A DNA stretch of 64,000 nucleotides from Spirochaetales bacterium UBA6872 (lineage in GTDB: Bacteria > Spirochaetota > Spirochaetia > Sphaerochaetales > Sphaerochaetaceae), in NCBI GenBank assembly GCA_002452215.1, contig DKCO01000028.1:1-64000 (forward strand). The letters run 5' to 3'. The notes under the pieces were generated by a model. The model had not been told where the DNA came from, searched no databases, and worked only from the letters and a program-made list of their open reading frames with translations. The position numbers and the translations under genes are program-made. This document shows, in pieces, positions 18,154-27,174 of the stretch. Numbering within the stretch: the stretch's first letter is position 1; each line of letters begins with the position of its first letter.

Positions 18154-19078
18154 TATTTACAACGAGCTATTAAAAGCACTGGAAAAAGATGATGTAAATA
18201 GAAGAACATATCTTAGTTCCGGCAAGGAAGAGCTCTATCAAGAAAACAAAAAGATATATGAAAACTCTTCAGATGCAAACGGCAAATACATCGAGGAGAC
18301 AATAAAACCAGAGCCTGAACTTGTCCTTTTCGGAGCTGGCCATGTTGCACATGCTCTATACAAAATTGCGCAAATAATGGAAATGAAGGTTTCTGTAATA
18401 GATGAGAGAGAAGAAGTATGCAACAAGAATAGATTTCCTGGTGCAACTCTAATATTAGGCAAATATGATGAAATACTCAGCCATGAGCTAGGTTTTTTCC
18501 GCCCATATTATGTAATATTCACACATGGCCACAAATACGACAATAAGTGTTTGAGATATTGCTTAAATCATAACTATTCCTATATAGGAATGATTGGTTC
18601 AAAAGGAAAAGTTGATGCAACATTTAAAGACTTGATTAATGATGGATACTCAAAAGCACAGCTGGATAATGTGCATTCACCAATCGGGCTGAAAATCGGA
18701 GCTGTAACTCCAGAGGAGATTGCTATCTCTATAATGGCAGAGATAATCTCTGTTTTCAGAGAGAAAAAAGGAACAATTACATTACAGCCGGATTACTTGA
18801 GATCAATATCAAATAAAAGCGGTATCTGTGTCAGGATAATAGAGAAAAAGGGCTCAGCTCCACGTGCTGTAGGAAGCGAGATGTTTGTAACACAAAAAGA
18901 GCTTTATGGAACAATCGGTGGAGGAGCTGTAGAACATCAAGCTATAGATGAAGCACGAGAGATGCTCAAGAGCAATGAAAAGATCAAAATCAAGGAATAC
19001 AACCTCTCAGCAAAAGGAGACTTGGGCATGATTTGCGGAGGAGATGTCACGCTTTTATATCAAAGGATAGATTCTTGA
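18146..19078 (+). CDS. XdhC/CoxI family accessory protein, domains in reversed order
   Basis: A 310-residue molybdenum-hydroxylase maturation protein. The Rossmann domain comes first (LVLFGAGHVAHALYKIA at about 57-73, YSYIGMIGSKGK, SPIGLKIGAVTPEEIAISI). The CoxI domain comes second (GSAPRAVGSEMFV, GTIGGGAVEHQAIDEA near 263). The standard XdhC order is CoxI then Rossmann, as in the 53932-55446 protein of this window. XdhC proteins bind the molybdenum cofactor, protect it and help insert the terminal sulfur. AAGGAG inside the upstream gene gives the start. It pairs with the PLP desulfurase, which may supply that sulfur or a selenium atom. Confidence 0.88.
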   Translation: MSNIYNELLKALEKDDVNRRTYLSSGKEELYQENKKIYENSSDANGKYIEETIKPEPELVLFGAGHVAHALYKIAQIMEMKVSVIDEREEVCNKNRFPGATLILGKYDEILSHELGFFRPYYVIFTHGHKYDNKCLRYCLNHNYSYIGMIGSKGKVDATFKDLINDGYSKAQLDNVHSPIGLKIGAVTPEEIAISIMAEIISVFREKKGTITLQPDYLRSISNKSGICVRIIEKKGSAPRAVGSEMFVTQKELYGTIGGGAVEHQAIDEAREMLKSNEKIKIKEYNLSAKGDLGMICGGDVTLLYQRIDS

Positions 19079-19170
19079 TAAAATCGTTATAGAAAGCCCG
19101 ATTCCAACATGTTTCTAATCCAACTCTCCATGACTGGCCTCCTGTTGAAAATCTCACGCCCTAGGGGCAT

Positions 19171-19208
19171 GAAAAATGCCACGCAAGATCCGTCGTCCCA
19201 CGTGGCAT
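19171..19208 (-). terminator. Rho-independent terminator of the xdh operon
   Basis: On the minus strand ATGCCACG pairs with CGTGGCAT (eight bp) and is followed by TTTTTC. It sits just past the small gene at 19231 and should end the xdhA-to-RHH-like transcript. Confidence 0.78.
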
Positions 19209-19230
19209 CTCCCATAGCTCTAGAGATGTT

Positions 19231-19425
19231 CTATTGCTGTTCTTCCTTCTCCTTGGCTAGGTGCTCCCGAACAGAGTCCCTCACCAGCTTTGTTCTGCTA
19301 TCCGATTCATCAAAAGCCTTGATGATGTCAGAATCGTTTTCACGATGAAAAGCAAACGTATATCGCTTGATAGCCTTAGCCATCCATTTCTTGTTGGCTT
19401 TCCTCTTTGCATCCGACACACTCAT
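19231..19425 (-). CDS. small RHH-like protein at the end of the xdh operon
   Basis: A 64-residue protein beginning MSVSDAKRKANKKW, a start shared by many small proteins of phages and mobile elements annotated as ribbon-helix-helix-like or antitoxin-like. The middle is helical and the C terminus charged (REHLAKEKEEQQ). GGAGG lies eight bases before the ATG at 19425; an in-frame ATG at 19446 lacks such a site. The ATG overlaps the stop of a 27-codon gene (ATGA). It lies on the xdhD strand before a terminator. The function is unknown; a DNA-binding role is inference from the N-terminal resemblance only. Confidence 0.6.
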   Translation of the reverse strand: MSVSDAKRKANKKWMAKAIKRYTFAFHRENDSDIIKAFDESDSRTKLVRDSVREHLAKEKEEQQ

Positions 19426-19505
19426 TCCACGGCCCTCCATTCCCAAACCAGATCCCCATGGACTCCATCCGTTGTTTCAACAACCCAATAATTCTTTGTT
19501 GCCAC
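19422..19505 (-). CDS. 27-residue putative small protein coupled to the RHH-like gene
   Basis: GTG start at 19505 preceded by AAGGTAGG, ending in a TGA that overlaps the next ATG by four bases. The peptide (ATKNYWVVETTDGVHGDLV followed by WEWRAVE) is aromatic-rich and does not look like random sequence. It starts 21 bases past the xdhD stop. An in-frame stop upstream at about 19528 rules out a much longer frame. It could be a genuine microprotein or a leader peptide controlling the next gene. Support is the ribosome site, the coupling and the composition only. Confidence 0.4.
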   Translation of the reverse strand: MATKNYWVVETTDGVHGDLVWEWRAVE

Positions 19506-19526
19506 TGTTATTAACCTACCTTCAAG

Positions 19527-22406
19527 CTAGAACTTGCCAAGACCTTTCAAGATCTTCTCAGGCGTTATAGGCCAAGATCGGACCCAAACACCAGTTGCAT
19601 CGGCAATTGCCATTGCAATGGCTGGGGCTGCACCATTTGTTGCAATCTCAGAGATAGACTTTGCGCCAAATGGACCATACTTGTCATCAACATCTACCAG
19701 AACAGACTTGAAATCATCGGGTTGCTCATAGATCATTGGAGTACAATAATCTGTGAAATTAGCATTGATGCATTTTCCTTTCTCATCCAATACCATTGAT
19801 TCATATAGTGTATGCCCAATCGATTTTAAGGCTGCACCATACATTTGGCAAAGTGCAATTTCAGGATTTATTGGAGTGCCAGCATCTTGGATAGCATAGA
19901 ACTTCTCAAGCTTGATCTCACCTGTTTTTACATTGACAGCAACTTGTGCAAAATGCGCACCATATGGAACAGCGAAGTTTCCTGTGGTAAATGATGCTGT
20001 ACCAACAAGGTTTCCACGTCCTGTACCAGTCACGCTGTCATGTGCAAGCTTTGAATAGCTAAGCTCATTGGATGTTTTTCTTGACACTACTTTCCCTGGA
20101 TAGCGAAGCTCAAGATCCTCTATATCTTCTTTCATCTGGAGAGACGCCTCACGCAAAAGCTTCTCTTTAAGATCCTTTGTTGCAAGAAGCGATGCATTTC
20201 CAGAGAAATACGTTCCACTGGAGGCGTATGCACCCGTATCGAAAAGGCATGAATCAGTATCGCCAGAAACTACTGATACTATATCCATAGGTACCTTCAT
20301 TACCTCAGATACACATTTTGCAGATATAGTATCCAAGCCTGTTCCTATGTCAGCGCCACCAGAAAGAACCACGAATGTACCATCTGGAAGAAGCTTGACT
20401 TGTGCATTTGAGTGATCAAGCCCAGGAAGTCCAGAGCCTTGTTGTATCATTGCAAAACCCTTTCCTACTTTCCAATCAGAGCTCTCGCCCTTTTCCTTTT
20501 TGCCCCACTCTATCATCTTTGCTCCTTTATCAAGAGCTTCTTCAAGACCGCAAGATCCAACAGGGACGACAGCACCCTCTCTTCCTTCTCCCAATCCTCT
20601 AAGGATCTCGAGCATATAACCTTCATGGACAATGTTCTTTTTGGCCATCATCAATGGATCTATGCCAAGTTTTGATGCAAGCTGGCCCATTGCTGATATA
20701 ATACCGAAATAGCCTTTAGGCGCACCATAGCCTTGGTAAGCACCTGTAGGTGGAATATTCGTGTAATATGTCAAAAGGTCATAATACATATTATCGACTT
20801 TGAAAATTGGCAATGTCTTTGAAGATGCATTCATTGGAACTGTAAGACAATGGTTTCCATAAGGACCTGTATTTGCCCTTACATCCATGTAGATTGCTGT
20901 TATTGTTCCATCCTTCTTTGCACCCATCTTGACTCTTACTCTCATTGGATGACGAGTCGAATTTGCATAGAATTCCTCAGCACGAGTGTTTCTGTAGTAT
21001 ATAGGCTTGCCTGTAATCCAACATGCATAGCCAACAAGATCCTCGACAAGTATATCTTGCTTGGACCCATATCCACCGCCAACTCTCTCCTTGATCACAT
21101 GCACCTTGTTTTCAGGGATATTGCAAATTGTAGAGACAATTCGTCTTACATGATATGGGACTTGAGTAGAACAGTTGAGAACGAGCCTCGAGTTCTCGAT
21201 ATGTGCATAGCATACATGCGGTTCAAGCGGAGTGCATTGCACTTGTGATGTCTGGTATGTCTCATCAACAATCGCATCTGCCTCAGCAAATCCCTTTTCA
21301 ATATCTCCAATACCACCATGTGCGCCTGCGGCGATATTATGCTTTGGATCTCCATGAAGAGGAAAGCAATAATGGACTTTGCCATCGCGTGCATCTGAGC
21401 CTTTATTGTACTCATCAAGCCCCTCTGGTGCGCCTACATCATACTCGACTTTACCGTTATGGACTAAAGATGCATTATCAGCCATGGCCTCTTCTACTGT
21501 GAACACAGGCTCAAGAGGCTCATACTTTACTTCGATAAGCTTTGCTGCTTTCTTTGCTGTCTCAATGTCTTTTGCAACAATTGCTGCAACTCTATCGCCA
21601 ACATGTCTTACTTTTTGGTTGATTAGCCTTCTGTCATGTGGAGATGGCTCAGGATTTCCTTGGCCAGCTTGCATGTAATAGATATCAGGGCAGTTCTTGT
21701 ATGTGATTATGCTCTCGACACCATCAATTGCCTCGGCCTTATCTGTGTTGATCTCTGAGACATATGCCATTGCGAATGGAGATCTGAGCACATGCATGAC
21801 ATAAGCATTCTCTGGAACCTTGTCCTCAACAAAAACAGGCTCTCCAGAGACTAGCGACGCTCCATCTATCTTCCCTGTAGGTTTTCCAATTATATCGAGG
21901 TTGGCTCTGAATGACGGTGCAATTTCAGATATGAATTTTCCGTTATCCCTTAGCTCGATTGCGAGCTTTACAGCTAAGTAATAGTGCTCGTAACCAGCAT
22001 CTCTGATGAAAATACCAGAAAGAGCATCTTTTATCTCTTCTTTAGTAGGATTCGGCTTTCTATCGAGCAAATCTGTCAAAATCAAAGCTGCAGTAGGTGC
22101 ATTGTAAGCACTTTGCACAATCCCTGATGCTATCATTGCTTTTTGGACATAGTTTAGATCACGTCCATTCAATAGGCCCTCTGCTGTTCTTATCTCAGCG
22201 CCTTCAGCTTGGTATGCAAGAATGAAGTTTGAATACCTTAGCTTTCCATTGAAGAGAATAGTGTCAGATCCTGCAAATCCTTCCGAGTCATCCGAATCTC
22301 TTACGCTTTTGTAGCCACTTTTGTATAGGACATCCCGTAGCCTGTCGCATTCATTGGCATGGAGAATAACATTTTTCCCGTTTATTCTACATTTTATATC
22401 CATCAT
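19527..22406 (-). CDS. xdhD: XdhD-type molybdenum hydroxylase subunit (selenium-dependent family)
   Basis: A 959-residue protein aligning end to end with E. coli XdhD (956). Residues 1-160 are a ferredoxin-like domain that has lost all eight iron-sulfur Cys: SVRDSDDSEGFAGSD stands where the plant-type cluster binds and QSAYNAPT replaces QCGFCxPG. The rest is the molybdopterin domain: KERVGGGYGSKQDIL, NIPPTGAYQGYGAPKG and FGAKSISEIATNGAAPA with the catalytic Glu. The Cys loss is a property of the XdhD family. XdhD has been called a selenate-reductase or selenium-dependent purine hydroxylase subunit; activity on xanthine, hypoxanthine or urate is likely here. It overlaps ygfM by four bases. Confidence 0.93.
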   Translation of the reverse strand: MMDIKCRINGKNVILHANECDRLRDVLYKSGYKSVRDSDDSEGFAGSDTILFNGKLRYSNFILAYQAEGAEIRTAEGLLNGRDLNYVQKAMIASGIVQSAYNAPTAALILTDLLDRKPNPTKEEIKDALSGIFIRDAGYEHYYLAVKLAIELRDNGKFISEIAPSFRANLDIIGKPTGKIDGASLVSGEPVFVEDKVPENAYVMHVLRSPFAMAYVSEINTDKAEAIDGVESIITYKNCPDIYYMQAGQGNPEPSPHDRRLINQKVRHVGDRVAAIVAKDIETAKKAAKLIEVKYEPLEPVFTVEEAMADNASLVHNGKVEYDVGAPEGLDEYNKGSDARDGKVHYCFPLHGDPKHNIAAGAHGGIGDIEKGFAEADAIVDETYQTSQVQCTPLEPHVCYAHIENSRLVLNCSTQVPYHVRRIVSTICNIPENKVHVIKERVGGGYGSKQDILVEDLVGYACWITGKPIYYRNTRAEEFYANSTRHPMRVRVKMGAKKDGTITAIYMDVRANTGPYGNHCLTVPMNASSKTLPIFKVDNMYYDLLTYYTNIPPTGAYQGYGAPKGYFGIISAMGQLASKLGIDPLMMAKKNIVHEGYMLEILRGLGEGREGAVVPVGSCGLEEALDKGAKMIEWGKKEKGESSDWKVGKGFAMIQQGSGLPGLDHSNAQVKLLPDGTFVVLSGGADIGTGLDTISAKCVSEVMKVPMDIVSVVSGDTDSCLFDTGAYASSGTYFSGNASLLATKDLKEKLLREASLQMKEDIEDLELRYPGKVVSRKTSNELSYSKLAHDSVTGTGRGNLVGTASFTTGNFAVPYGAHFAQVAVNVKTGEIKLEKFYAIQDAGTPINPEIALCQMYGAALKSIGHTLYESMVLDEKGKCINANFTDYCTPMIYEQPDDFKSVLVDVDDKYGPFGAKSISEIATNGAAPAIAMAIADATGVWVRSWPITPEKILKGLGKF

Positions 22407-23104
22407 TTTCCCTCCAAGCTGAATATTACAGAAGCAAGATATTTTTTGTATTCGGCAGATCCTGTAAGATCATCTTTGAATTCCATCTTCTTGTACAAAT
22501 CAGGCGTGTCGCCAAATTCAAAATGACTTCCAGATGCAGAAAGAGCGTAAACAGAAGCTGAGTGTGATGCAATCATTGTCGAATGAGAGGATGATGAGCG
22601 AGCAATCCTCTTTACCCAGCCTTGCCTTGACTTATCGATGATGAAGTACTTCAAAAGACCTTTGCAATGCTTCTTTTCTAGGTATTCAACAAGTGATTTT
22701 TCCTTCTCTCCTTTATGGCACTCGAGAATAACGTGGCACTCTGATGCAACCAATGCGGCAGTCATATACGAGTCTTCTCTTCTTGTTGCGACATTTCCTC
22801 CTATTGTTGCAGCATTTCTACGCTCGTAAGATGTGCAAAAAGATGCAGCCTCTCTTATAAACGATGGAATGATATCAGAAGTGACGACATCCTCAAGAGT
22901 TGCACATGCACCGATATAAAGCCTATCATCCTTTATGAAGATATCATTCAATGACAGCGCATTTATATCAATCAGTTCCACATCTGAAGAGACAGAAGAG
23001 CCGAGACGCAAATCCTCTGTTCCACCTGCAAGATATGCAGAATTTTCAATCTCATGCCTAAGCTTTGTAGCCTCCATGGCTGTTTTGGGTCTATGGATAA
23101 CCAT
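22403..23104 (-). CDS. ygfM: FAD-binding molybdenum hydroxylase subunit, YgfM-like
   Basis: A 233-residue FAD domain of the CO dehydrogenase/xanthine dehydrogenase medium-subunit type. YLAGGTEDLRLGS is the first flavin loop and ERRNAATIGGNVATRREDSYM the second. It is shorter and more divergent than the XdhB homologue next door. In E. coli YgfM is the flavin partner linked with XdhD and YgfK. It overlaps xdhD by four bases (ATGA coupling) and follows xdhB by 12 bases. Confidence 0.88.
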   Translation of the reverse strand: MVIHRPKTAMEATKLRHEIENSAYLAGGTEDLRLGSSVSSDVELIDINALSLNDIFIKDDRLYIGACATLEDVVTSDIIPSFIREAASFCTSYERRNAATIGGNVATRREDSYMTAALVASECHVILECHKGEKEKSLVEYLEKKHCKGLLKYFIIDKSRQGWVKRIARSSSSHSTMIASHSASVYALSASGSHFEFGDTPDLYKKMEFKDDLTGSAEYKKYLASVIFSLEGK

Positions 23105-23116
23105 TTCTTCTCCTTT

Positions 23117-23986
23117 TTATGCCTCTATCTCACCAGATATTGCGCCATCAACGATTTTATCTAGGAAATATGAGAGCATCCTTCTAGTTGTATTTCTTCT
23201 CCACTCAGGCATTGCATGAGGCGAGATTATATTATTGTAAGCATCCAGAAACTCATCTTTTATTGAAGGGATATCGCTTATATTCTTTCCAATGAGAATC
23301 TTCTCGACAGCTCTAGATCTTGCAACCTTCGGTCCTGCTGCTCCCGATGAGGCACGAAAATCAACAATCGCACCATTCTCAACCTTCATTGCAACAGATA
23401 TAGATAGCTTCGAGATTGCATTCGCACGTCTCGTACCAATCTTGTGGTACATGTAATATGTGAATTCAATCGGCTTAACGATTACAGATGCAATGATCTC
23501 ATCGCTGTGCAAATCTGTCTTCTTTGCGCCTTTTATGAAATCATCCAAAAGAACTGTTCTTTCACCGTCAACGCTTTTAAGAACAACTTCAGCATCAAGA
23601 AGGATCAATGGCTGAGGCAAATCTCCTTTTGGAGATGCATTTGCGATATTCCCTCCGATTGTTGCACTGTTTCTGAGAGAAATAGCACCCATTCTTGAAG
23701 CAGCAGCTTTTACAAGATATGGGACAAGATCCGATGATGCAATCTCAGCAGATGTCGAAAGAGCTCCTATCTCGATCTTGCCATCATCTCTCTTTTTTAT
23801 TCCTTCCAACTCTTTCAGATTTGATATTATCAAAATAGGAGACGAAAATTGCGGTGAAATATCTGTCCCGCAATAATGCTGGACCATCAAGTCGGTGCCT
23901 CCAGCTAAGGGAATTGCACCTGTTTCTTTTCTTATTTGCAACGCTTCTTCCAGCGTCTCTGGAATATAGCAATTCATCTCTTCCAT
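23117..23986 (-). CDS. xdhB: xanthine dehydrogenase FAD-binding subunit
   Basis: A 289-residue subunit, E. coli XdhB being 292. IPLAGGTDLMVQHY and LRNSATIGGNIANASPKGDLPQPLI are the two FAD-binding loops. The C-terminal CO-dehydrogenase-type domain (KIGTRRANAISKLSIS, ASSGAAGPKVARSRAVE) is complete. It passes electrons from the iron-sulfur subunit to NAD or another acceptor. It overlaps the iron-sulfur gene by 13 bases. A second ATG at 23977 (MNCYIPETL) is a plausible alternative start. Confidence 0.93.
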   Translation of the reverse strand: MEEMNCYIPETLEEALQIRKETGAIPLAGGTDLMVQHYCGTDISPQFSSPILIISNLKELEGIKKRDDGKIEIGALSTSAEIASSDLVPYLVKAAASRMGAISLRNSATIGGNIANASPKGDLPQPLILLDAEVVLKSVDGERTVLLDDFIKGAKKTDLHSDEIIASVIVKPIEFTYYMYHKIGTRRANAISKLSISVAMKVENGAIVDFRASSGAAGPKVARSRAVEKILIGKNISDIPSIKDEFLDAYNNIISPHAMPEWRRNTTRRMLSYFLDKIVDGAISGEIEA

Positions 23987-24462
23987 AGTGCCTCTCCCCT
24001 CTTGGATGCAAGTTTTATCGACTCAACAATCAAATCGTATCCGGTACATCTACATATGTTCCCACTAATTGCTACTCTGATATCTTCCTCACTTGGATTA
24101 GGATTATGTTCCAATAGATAGTATGTTGCCATCACCATTCCAGGAATGCAAAAGCCACATTGCACAGCTCCTCCATCTGAAAAGGCGTCAATGATGCACT
24201 TGCCTTTTTCTGTGTCTCTTATGCCTTCGATTGTGTAGATATCAGAACCATTGCATGATCCGACAGGGATAATGCAAGATGTGACAAGCTCTCCATCCTT
24301 TATCACAGAGCACGCACCACATTCGCCCTCTCCGCATCCTTCTTTCGATCCAATAAGGTTCAAATCCTCTCTCAAAAGATCCAGTAGTCGTCTCAAAGGG
24401 TCCCCTTCAAAGACAACTTTCTTTCCATTTATGTTAAATGTTATCTCTTTATACATTTTCAA
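23974..24462 (-). CDS. xdhC: xanthine dehydrogenase 2x[2Fe-2S] subunit
   Basis: A 162-residue subunit carrying all eight Cys ligands: GCGEGECGAC plus a later Cys in the plant-type ferredoxin domain, and QCGFCIPG with ICRCTGY in the all-helical domain. E. coli XdhC (iron-sulfur) is 159 residues; this is not the XdhC accessory family. It links the molybdenum centre to FAD. It overlaps xdhA by 14 bases and xdhB by 13, so the three subunits are tightly coupled. Confidence 0.95.
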   Translation of the reverse strand: MKMYKEITFNINGKKVVFEGDPLRRLLDLLREDLNLIGSKEGCGEGECGACSVIKDGELVTSCIIPVGSCNGSDIYTIEGIRDTEKGKCIIDAFSDGGAVQCGFCIPGMVMATYYLLEHNPNPSEEDIRVAISGNICRCTGYDLIVESIKLASKRGEALWKR

Positions 24463-26584
24463 GCGCCTCCTCGATATCCTCTGGTGGAATTGGAATTTTA
24501 GTCACTTTGATATCCAAAGCCCTCTCGACAGCATCAACATATGCTGCAGATGCACCATTGAACACAAGCTCTCCCATTCCTTTTGCCCCGCTTGGCCCCC
24601 AAGGATATGGGTTATCTTGTATATGGTAGTATTGCTTTGGGAAATCCATCGAAGTTGGAATCACATAGTCTGACATCGAACTTTGCTTGAAGTAGCCTTT
24701 CCTGTTCTCCATCTTCTCCATTGCTGCATAGCCTAGCGACTGGATCACTCCACCATTTATCTGTCCATGTACGATAAGCTCATCAATTGCTTTGCCTATC
24801 TCATGAGAAGACCATATTCCAACTGTCTTGACTTCATTGGTAAGCTTGTCGACCTCAACTTCAACGACAATAGCACCCCATCCATAGCCAAGATATGCAT
24901 CCCCTCTGAACGTTGCTTGGTCCCAAGGGAATCCTTCTGGATGCTCATACTCCTTCTCGACAGAAAAATCGCCCTCACTCCATCTAGCTTTCATTTCCTC
25001 TGCAGCTCTTTCGACGAGTTTTCCGACAATCATCGTCGACCTTGATGCAGCAGTTGGACCTGAATCGACAACTTTGGAAGTGTCTGGATTGTTATATGTT
25101 ATTTGATCTATCGATATTCCTAGGCTTGATGCAGCAATCTTCCTGAGCGTAGTCTGGAAGCCTTGGCCCATCTCTGTCGATCCAACTTGGATATCGACAT
25201 TATCGCCTTTCTTGACAAGACGTGCATGCGCTTTTATTATCACTTGCTCGCCGTTTCCAGTGAATGCTCCTCCATGATTGTATAAAGCTATGCCTATGCC
25301 TTTGCCGGATCCGCGTGTGTACTCAGATGCCTTTCTCCAATAGTCGGAGGCATTTGTTATGTTCTCGATCATCTCTGGAAGTTTGACTTCCTCAATAATA
25401 TGGCCATTTGTAATCGTCTCAGACCCTTTCTTCAATAGATACTCTTCCTTCAAGCTGAGCGGGTCCACTCCTAAGCGATGCGCAATATGGTCAAGGTGAA
25501 CCTCTAGCGCAAAAATCGTCTGTGGAGCGCCGAAGCCTCTGAATGCATCAGATGGAAATGTGTTTGTTGCCATTCCATCACCCTTGACATATGTGTTTTG
25601 AAAATCGTAGACACCATTTGCGTGGAATACACCTCTTTGAAGAACAACGAATGAGGATGAAAGATATGCGCCAACATTGTATCTTACAATTGCTTTAATG
25701 CCAGTGATCTTGCCATCTTTTATTGCTGTCTTGAACTCGATCTTCGAAGGATGGCGCTTTACAGAATAAAGCATATCCTCCTCTCGATCGAATATCATCT
25801 TTATAGGCTTTCGTATGATCTTCTCGGCAACAAGCAATGGGCCGGCAAGCACATCTGGAAAATTCTCTTTTCCACCGAATGCACCACCAGTTGTTGTTTG
25901 TCTTACGATTATGTTCTCATATGGCTCGTTTACAAGAGATGCAACCGATTTTCGAATGTAGAATGGGCACTGTGCTGATGCATAGATTACAAGCTTGCCA
26001 TCTTCCTCTGTGGCAATTGCTCCATTCGTCTCGAGATGGACATGTTCTTGGAAACCTGTCTCTATAGTCTCCTCTACAATCTCATCGGATTGAGAGAAGA
26101 CATCATCCATTGGCTTTCCTTTCTCGCAAAAGAGAGTGCACATTACGTTGTTATCTCCGATTATTGGACCTCCAACGCAATTTATTGAATCATCGATAGA
26201 TACAGCAGGCACAGCCTCTTCATATTTTATCTTGATCCTGTCTTTGATGAACTTCAATGTCCTTCTGTCAGGTCCTATCAATAGAGCGATTGTTTCGCCA
26301 ACGTAGCGAACATCTCCATCAGCAAACGCTCTCCAATCCTTTTGGATCATCCAAAGCTCGTTTTTTCCGCCCTCAGGGATATCTTTTACTGATATGAAAT
26401 AATATCCATCAGGAAGCTCTGGCATTGAGATAGAGACTATCTTTCCCCTTGGAATCGACGATCTGATCATGTAAGAATACAACATATCAGGAAATGACAT
26501 ATCGCTTACATATTCAGCTTCACCACGAGCCTTTGCCTTGGCATCGACTCTAGTAATCCTGTCTTCTATTGTAGTTGCTGGCAT
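24449..26584 (-). CDS. xdhA: xanthine dehydrogenase molybdenum-binding subunit
   Basis: A 711-residue large subunit, a little shorter than E. coli XdhA (752). ADGDVRYVGETIALLI belongs to the N-terminal hammerhead domain. TTGGAFGGKENFPD, AFRGFGAPQTIFALE (substrate-loop Arg), GSTEMGQGFQTTLRKI and GPSGAKGMGELVFNGASAA (catalytic Glu) are the molybdopterin motifs. It hydroxylates a purine such as hypoxanthine or xanthine using water. GGAGG precedes the ATG by four bases. It is first in an operon running xdhA, xdhC, xdhB, ygfM, xdhD, with TATAAT at 26663-26668 and a TGTTGC box immediately upstream of it. Confidence 0.94.
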   Translation of the reverse strand: MPATTIEDRITRVDAKAKARGEAEYVSDMSFPDMLYSYMIRSSIPRGKIVSISMPELPDGYYFISVKDIPEGGKNELWMIQKDWRAFADGDVRYVGETIALLIGPDRRTLKFIKDRIKIKYEEAVPAVSIDDSINCVGGPIIGDNNVMCTLFCEKGKPMDDVFSQSDEIVEETIETGFQEHVHLETNGAIATEEDGKLVIYASAQCPFYIRKSVASLVNEPYENIIVRQTTTGGAFGGKENFPDVLAGPLLVAEKIIRKPIKMIFDREEDMLYSVKRHPSKIEFKTAIKDGKITGIKAIVRYNVGAYLSSSFVVLQRGVFHANGVYDFQNTYVKGDGMATNTFPSDAFRGFGAPQTIFALEVHLDHIAHRLGVDPLSLKEEYLLKKGSETITNGHIIEEVKLPEMIENITNASDYWRKASEYTRGSGKGIGIALYNHGGAFTGNGEQVIIKAHARLVKKGDNVDIQVGSTEMGQGFQTTLRKIAASSLGISIDQITYNNPDTSKVVDSGPTAASRSTMIVGKLVERAAEEMKARWSEGDFSVEKEYEHPEGFPWDQATFRGDAYLGYGWGAIVVEVEVDKLTNEVKTVGIWSSHEIGKAIDELIVHGQINGGVIQSLGYAAMEKMENRKGYFKQSSMSDYVIPTSMDFPKQYYHIQDNPYPWGPSGAKGMGELVFNGASAAYVDAVERALDIKVTKIPIPPEDIEEALENV

Positions 26585-26668
26585 GTAACCTCCGTACCAT
26601 TATCTTTTTTCTTATATAATGAAGAATTAGCTCTAATTAAGCAAAAAACTGCATTTTCTATGATTATA

Positions 26669-26684
26669 GCACCAAAACGCAACA
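26669..26684. promoter_or_regulatory. tandem TGTTGC-like box in the xdh promoter
   Basis: On the minus strand TGTTGC-GTTT-TGGTGC, directly followed by TATAAT (26668-26663), so it fills the -35/-10 spacer of the probable xdhA promoter. It differs by one base from a perfect 10-base-period repeat like those before ygfK and ygeW. It is also 97 bases upstream of the plus-strand gene at 26781, so it may control both directions. Confidence 0.5.
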
Positions 26685-26780
26685 AACTGTAAAAAAGATG
26701 TTAGATATTTCTCATAAAAGTTTATGCATAAAATTAACAAAAAAACCAAATTCAATTAGATTATTGATGGAGGATAAAAA

Positions 26781-27146
26781 ATGGCAAAAGAAATGACAAA
26801 TGACGAAATCTATGATTTCATTGGAAACTTGGCTATTGCACTTTATTCCAAGAGCATACAGATCTCTTTGGGTGCTTTGAGAGCAATACTTTTGGACAAA
26901 TGTGGAAGGGATTATGTCAACAACAGAGGTATGGCATCAGCTGTTTCTGCCGCATATAGAAGATGGGAGAAAAAAGACCCAATCATCTATCTTGCAATCG
27001 CATTTGCATACACAGACAAGGAAGGCCAGCTTGCTTATGATGAGGCAAAGAAAATCGAGGAAGTCAAGAAAAACTACATAAACAAGACCGAATCGAAAGC
27101 TGTAAAAGAAGCCGAGCCGGAAGCAAAAACAACAAAAAAGAAATAG
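26781..27146 (+). CDS. conserved-looking hypothetical protein, 121 aa
   Basis: I do not recognise the family. Residues 1-85 look like a compact helical domain (EIYDFIGNLAIALYSKS, ISLGALRAILLDKCGRDY, GMASAVSAAYRRWEKKD). The last 30 residues are Lys/Glu/Ala-rich and probably disordered. GGAGG seven bases before the ATG and a strong terminator after the stop show it is a real, independently transcribed gene. It is divergent from xdhA across a 196-base region holding the shared TGTTGC box and sits inside the purine island, so co-regulation is possible. A basic helical domain with a charged tail would suit a nucleic-acid-binding or regulatory protein; this is speculation. Confidence 0.7.
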   Translation: MAKEMTNDEIYDFIGNLAIALYSKSIQISLGALRAILLDKCGRDYVNNRGMASAVSAAYRRWEKKDPIIYLAIAFAYTDKEGQLAYDEAKKIEEVKKNYINKTESKAVKEAEPEAKTTKKK

Positions 27147-27174
27147 AATCTTTGGAAGTTATATGGACTTTCAT

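Noticed and set aside
19527..22406. Loss of all iron-sulfur Cys in the N-terminal domain of XdhD as a novel feature
   Set aside because: E. coli XdhD has the same Cys-less N terminus (SVRNSDDGFGFAGSD-like), so it is a family property.
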